Shown here: piece after piece, positions 21,793-24,502 of the stretch
Numbering within the stretch: the stretch's first letter is position 1
Layout of the letters: the number at the start of each line of letters is the position of its first letter
Origin: a virus
DNA length: 24,502 nucleotides
Strand: one strand, 5' to 3'
Virus record (IMG/VR): IMGVR_UViG_3300028822_000091
Span: 1-24,502 of that record
Made by a program: the position numbers and the translations under genes
The notes under the pieces: model-generated
Database searches by the model: none
What the model saw: only the letters and a program-made list of their open reading frames with translations
What the model was told of the DNA's origin: nothing

Positions 21793-24129
21793 CTAAAAGT
21801 TACTTCTCGATGGTTTATTTTTAGATCTTCCTGATCTGGTATTACTAACCGTTGACCTATTGTAACCTTTTTTCGATCCAAAATCACTACGTCCTTTATT
21901 TAAAAGGCCAAGACTGTTTCTATCAAGCTTGCTATACATCCTTCTTTGCACTGCATCTGGTTTTTGTTTTTTTGTTGGTTCAGCAAGGCCGCGTTCGCCA
22001 TGGTCTTCTTCATCGAAATCTTGGTCTCCTTTTAAGGGATTGTTTGCGACAGCCCCGCCAAGAATATATTCTCTCTTAAATAAATCAGCAAACTCAAGCT
22101 GAAAGGCTACAACTGCCAAGTTAAAAGCATCTAATCTATGGTCCCCCACGGCAGTATCTAATAAACCAAACTTAGGAATATTTGTTTCTGTATATCTTTC
22201 AATCATATAGTTTCTAAGCTGTTTCTCAAGCACAGAGTCATGCTCAGAAATATCAATTCTATTCTGTTCGAACATTCTAATAGAGGCGTCAACCATAAAA
22301 GGTTTAGCTGCTTTCTTAACTTTTTCGCCAGTTATAATATCCCTAACTTCTACTTTAGCTCCAGAATCATATTTTTTTACTACATATCTCAAATTAGCAA
22401 TCTCATCGTTTGGCATAGCTTTCTGAGACATATGCAACAAAAGCTCATGGTTCGTGCTTCCATTTCCACTATCTACGTACATAAAATCAGGCCGCCATTT
22501 CTTATATATTTCAACAACTTTAGCAACACTATTCAACTGAGTAAATGCAGCACCACCAACATGCACTGCTTCGACTAATCTAAACTTTCTTAAATGAGGA
22601 TTATGCCCAAGAACAACAATTTCTGCGCCGTGTTTCTCATTCCAGTCAACACCCATACAATAAGACCAAAACCCTTTTTTGGTTTCATCTTCATACTTAT
22701 ATTTAGTCAGTGCTCTATCTATGTATTTAGGCTTATACACACCAGCGCTAATATCAGCAAATGAAGCTTCATATTCACGATTCCAACGTTCTTCGGTCAT
22801 ATTATGGCGTTGCTTTTCTACTTCTTTATGCCAAGGCAACACCCTATAAGTAAAATGGAATTCTTTATAGTCAGGACTAGAATTACATAACTTGTAGAAT
22901 GGCGTAGTAGTGAAACCTAGTGGAGTGGAAAATGCGATTAGTTTTGTATCTGGACTAGTAGACAATAGAGGTATAATTGCGCCTGTAAAAGCCTGTTCAG
23001 ACACATAGTCTGCCTCTTCAATCAAGACAATGTCTGCATCCTGTCCACGGATAGTAGTACCATCTCCACCTCTAGCAACTGAACCAGCAGCAAATCCTTT
23101 TAAGATAGAGTCATTTTTAAGCATAAGTTCATGAGGGCTTCTTTTAAATTTCATAATCGCCGATTTTAAAGCAGGGCTGGCATAAAAGAAATCTCTAACC
23201 CTAACAAAGATATTTTCAATTTGCTCAATCATTGGGGCAGCAAGGATTATTCTTACTCTAGGGATAGTTAGCATTTTATGGATAAGTTGAACACAAATCG
23301 AGGCAGTATTGTGAGATATAATGTCGTCTGCTATTAAAGTATGAGTCTCTGGAACAGTGAGATCGAATGTCTCTTCTTCTCCGGCATATTCTATAGATTT
23401 AATTTCATCCCATTCTACGTCTAAACTGCTATTAGACAAGACAGCTACAGTATCGCCAACTTCTAAATTCTTTAGTTCTATCCAATCTGCCCAACCATCA
23501 TAACTGCAAATCTTAAAAAATGGATGATTGTCGGTGATTTTTGTTTCTTTTCCAGAATATGTCTTAAGTTTATAGACAGGCTTTGTTCCATTGCTCCATA
23601 TCCTATAAATATCAGAAAACTTTACATTAAAGTTTTCTTCATCAAAAGTTGCTATGCTTGGTTTATGCACCATATTAACCAAATCTTTAGCAAATATTCT
23701 ACCTTTTTTGGTTAAAACTTTAGAGTCCCCAGAAATACACTTCCCCGTCCTCCTGCTCCATCTAAGAACTTGTCTAGGAGATGTACACCTAAGAACTAAT
23801 TTTTGGTAATCTCTTGGAACAAAAGGAGCATTATCTTTTGGGTTTATGATAAAATGCTCAGAAAAAAACACAGGATCAAGCATAGATTTAACTTTAAATA
23901 ACTCTTCAGGTGAATACTTATGCTCTAACTGCTTAGGTATTATGTTTTTTTTGATGCCCTCACAATCTACCCGAAACTCGCCCTCCGCTCTTTTGCCATC
24001 TGGATATACGAATTGTTTGTATTTCTTTAATTGATTTAATACGCATTCGTGGCATTCTGGTATAACTTCATCTATGTCAAAAGGTAAATTAAGTCTTCTT
24101 AAGACTGCAAGTGAATCTTCTTTTCCCAT
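21793..24129 (-). CDS. terL: Terminase large subunit (ATPase-nuclease) interrupted by a mini-intein
   Basis: The precursor is 778 residues; removal of residues 131-274 leaves a 634-residue terminase. The extein join restores the Walker A motif RRTGK|TAS. Upstream is FVPRDYQKLVLR, the adenine-binding type Q motif. Downstream are the Walker B-like DIVLIEEAD (residues 366-374; Glu371 stands where Asp is usual, followed by Glu372) and a coupling motif KLIAFSTP. The C-terminal nuclease has acidic residues in MGVDWNEKHG (Asp495), FMYVDSGNG (Asp553) and GDHRLDAFNLA (Asp663/Asp667), in RNase H-like order. The tail after about residue 700 is Lys/Arg/Ser/Asn-rich. The protein translocates DNA into proheads and cuts it. 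The start has TAGGA six bases upstream. Activity requires intein removal because the P-loop threonine lies in the C-extein. Confidence 0.93.
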   Translation of the reverse strand: MGKEDSLAVLRRLNLPFDIDEVIPECHECVLNQLKKYKQFVYPDGKRAEGEFRVDCEGIKKNIIPKQLEHKYSPEELFKVKSMLDPVFFSEHFIINPKDNAPFVPRDYQKLVLRCTSPRQVLRWSRRTGKCISGDSKVLTKKGRIFAKDLVNMVHKPSIATFDEENFNVKFSDIYRIWSNGTKPVYKLKTYSGKETKITDNHPFFKICSYDGWADWIELKNLEVGDTVAVLSNSSLDVEWDEIKSIEYAGEEETFDLTVPETHTLIADDIISHNTASICVQLIHKMLTIPRVRIILAAPMIEQIENIFVRVRDFFYASPALKSAIMKFKRSPHELMLKNDSILKGFAAGSVARGGDGTTIRGQDADIVLIEEADYVSEQAFTGAIIPLLSTSPDTKLIAFSTPLGFTTTPFYKLCNSSPDYKEFHFTYRVLPWHKEVEKQRHNMTEERWNREYEASFADISAGVYKPKYIDRALTKYKYEDETKKGFWSYCMGVDWNEKHGAEIVVLGHNPHLRKFRLVEAVHVGGAAFTQLNSVAKVVEIYKKWRPDFMYVDSGNGSTNHELLLHMSQKAMPNDEIANLRYVVKKYDSGAKVEVRDIITGEKVKKAAKPFMVDASIRMFEQNRIDISEHDSVLEKQLRNYMIERYTETNIPKFGLLDTAVGDHRLDAFNLAVVAFQLEFADLFKREYILGGAVANNPLKGDQDFDEEDHGERGLAEPTKKQKPDAVQRRMYSKLDRNSLGLLNKGRSDFGSKKGYNRSTVSNTRSGRSKNKPSRSNF
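23308..23739 (-). mobile_element. Mini-intein in the terminase Walker A motif (GK^T site)
   Basis: Residues 131-274 (144 aa) form a complete Hint splicing domain. Block A is CISGDSKVLT with Cys1. Block B is GKETKITDNHPFF, with the TxxH signature at Thr199-His202. A segment ELKNLEVGDTVAVL follows. Block F is ETFDLTVPETHTLIADD with His263, and block G ends IISHN (His273-Asn274). The +1 residue is Thr275. The length and the short B-to-F spacing leave no room for a homing endonuclease, so this is a mini-intein. GK^T/S sites in ATPases are a classical intein target. Confidence 0.93.
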
Positions 24130-24145
24130 AATAGTCCTATTATTT

Positions 24146-24502
24146 TTACATGTGAGCGAAAGCGGCTTCTCTTCCTAAGACAGAACGACTTGCCATCATT
24201 CCTCTATTCATAGCGCTTAATGATTGTTGTCTCATAGTGGCTGCTTTGCGTGTTCTAAAAGCAGTAGCATCATTTACCCAATTGAGGTGACGTTTTTGTC
24301 GCTCAGATGCCACTAGTTTATCAGCAAACTGAAAACCAATTCGAGGAACAGCTCTTCCTATCTCATCGCCAGCAAAACCACCTAACAAGCCACCGACGAC
24401 AAAACCAACAGGCGCTAGAATTCCACCACTAATAGCGCCAGCAAATGCAGCACCAGCAACAGAGCCGACTTTAGCGCCAACAGCAAACCCAGCGGTTGCT
24501 CC
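24146..24502 (-). CDS. C-terminal part of a glycine-zipper protein upstream of the terminase (partial)
   Basis: The frame is open from the right edge to TAA at 24148-24146, giving 119 residues. It begins with a run of small residues (GFAVGAKVGSVAGAAFAG, then GFVVGGLLGGFAGDEIG), a glycine-zipper pattern typical of membrane-spanning or membrane-lining helices. A polar, Arg-rich helical part follows (SERQKRHLNWVNDATAFRTR, then MNRGMMASRSVLGREAAFAH). The start lies outside the window. A virion protein that enters or crosses the host membrane during ejection is possible; no family is recognised. The terminase gene follows after 16 bp. Confidence 0.75.
   Translation of the reverse strand, partial: GATAGFAVGAKVGSVAGAAFAGAISGGILAPVGFVVGGLLGGFAGDEIGRAVPRIGFQFADKLVASERQKRHLNWVNDATAFRTRKAATMRQQSLSAMNRGMMASRSVLGREAAFAHM

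Noticed and set aside
23308-23739. Homing endonuclease inside the terminase intein
   Set aside because: Only about 45 residues separate block B (His202) from the start of block F, too few for a LAGLIDADG or HNH domain, and no such motif is visible.
1-24502. The left-edge and right-edge glycine-rich genes as halves of one gene across a genome end
   Set aside because: Both read in the same direction, with a start at 1816 and a stop at 24146. Joining the ends would put the intein N-terminal half before the glycine-zipper tail, which is possible only for a circular 24.5-kb molecule, and a complete myovirus module of this size lacks baseplate, fibre and replication genes.
1-24502. Contractile injection system (tailocin-like) rather than phage
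   Set aside because: Terminase, portal, protease-scaffold and capsid genes are all present and intact apart from a splicing-competent-looking intein.

Overview
This window is the virion-structure module of a tailed phage (or prophage) with a contractile tail, a myovirus. The contractile tail is inferred from a tail sheath gene followed directly by a tail tube gene. Large terminase, portal, prohead protease and major capsid genes rule out a stand-alone contractile injection system. All genes I support lie on the minus strand, so the module is transcribed from the right edge towards the left. The DNA is AT-rich by eye and the genes are tightly packed, with gaps of 0-26 bp or short overlaps and strong AGGAGG-type ribosome sites. 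The host cannot be named from the sequence; the promoter and Shine-Dalgarno sites look ordinary bacterial. I see no tRNA, rRNA, CRISPR array, insertion sequence, integrase or replication gene.

Layout in transcription order. Right edge: the C-terminus of a glycine-zipper protein (24502-24146), then a large terminase split in its Walker A motif by a 144-residue mini-intein (24129-21793). Next come three small genes of unknown role and an unrecognised 677-residue protein (21784-18559). The head block follows: a portal fused to a MuF-type C-terminal domain (18578-16410), a prohead protease-scaffold fusion carrying two LPxSAF repeats (16408-14336), a probable capsid-associated protein (14317-12929) and the major capsid protein (12913-11669).

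After the capsid gene lies a strong intrinsic terminator. Its stem and U-tract overlap a promoter-like TTCACA-N17-TATAAT, which would restart transcription for a small unit: two acidic proteins and an Ig-like-domain protein (11552-9638). The start region of the first of these genes is a 20-bp tandem duplication that creates a 7-codon leader ORF. A 100-bp gap with an extended -10 candidate comes before the neck genes: adaptor-like, zinc-motif and tail-completion-like proteins (9537-7621).

The tail block is sheath (7603-5732), tube (5715-5059), two further proteins that look like divergent tube paralogs (4999-3213), and two tail-assembly-chaperone-like ORFs. These two ORFs look paralogous and lie in the same reading frame, separated only by TAA-GGC (3186-1822). 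The left-edge gene, by position the tape measure protein, runs off the window just after a Cys1-type intein N-terminal motif (1816-1).

The least routine features are the two inteins in one structural module, the overlapping terminator and promoter behind the capsid gene, the leader ORF made by duplication, the in-frame chaperone pair and the tube-paralog triplet.
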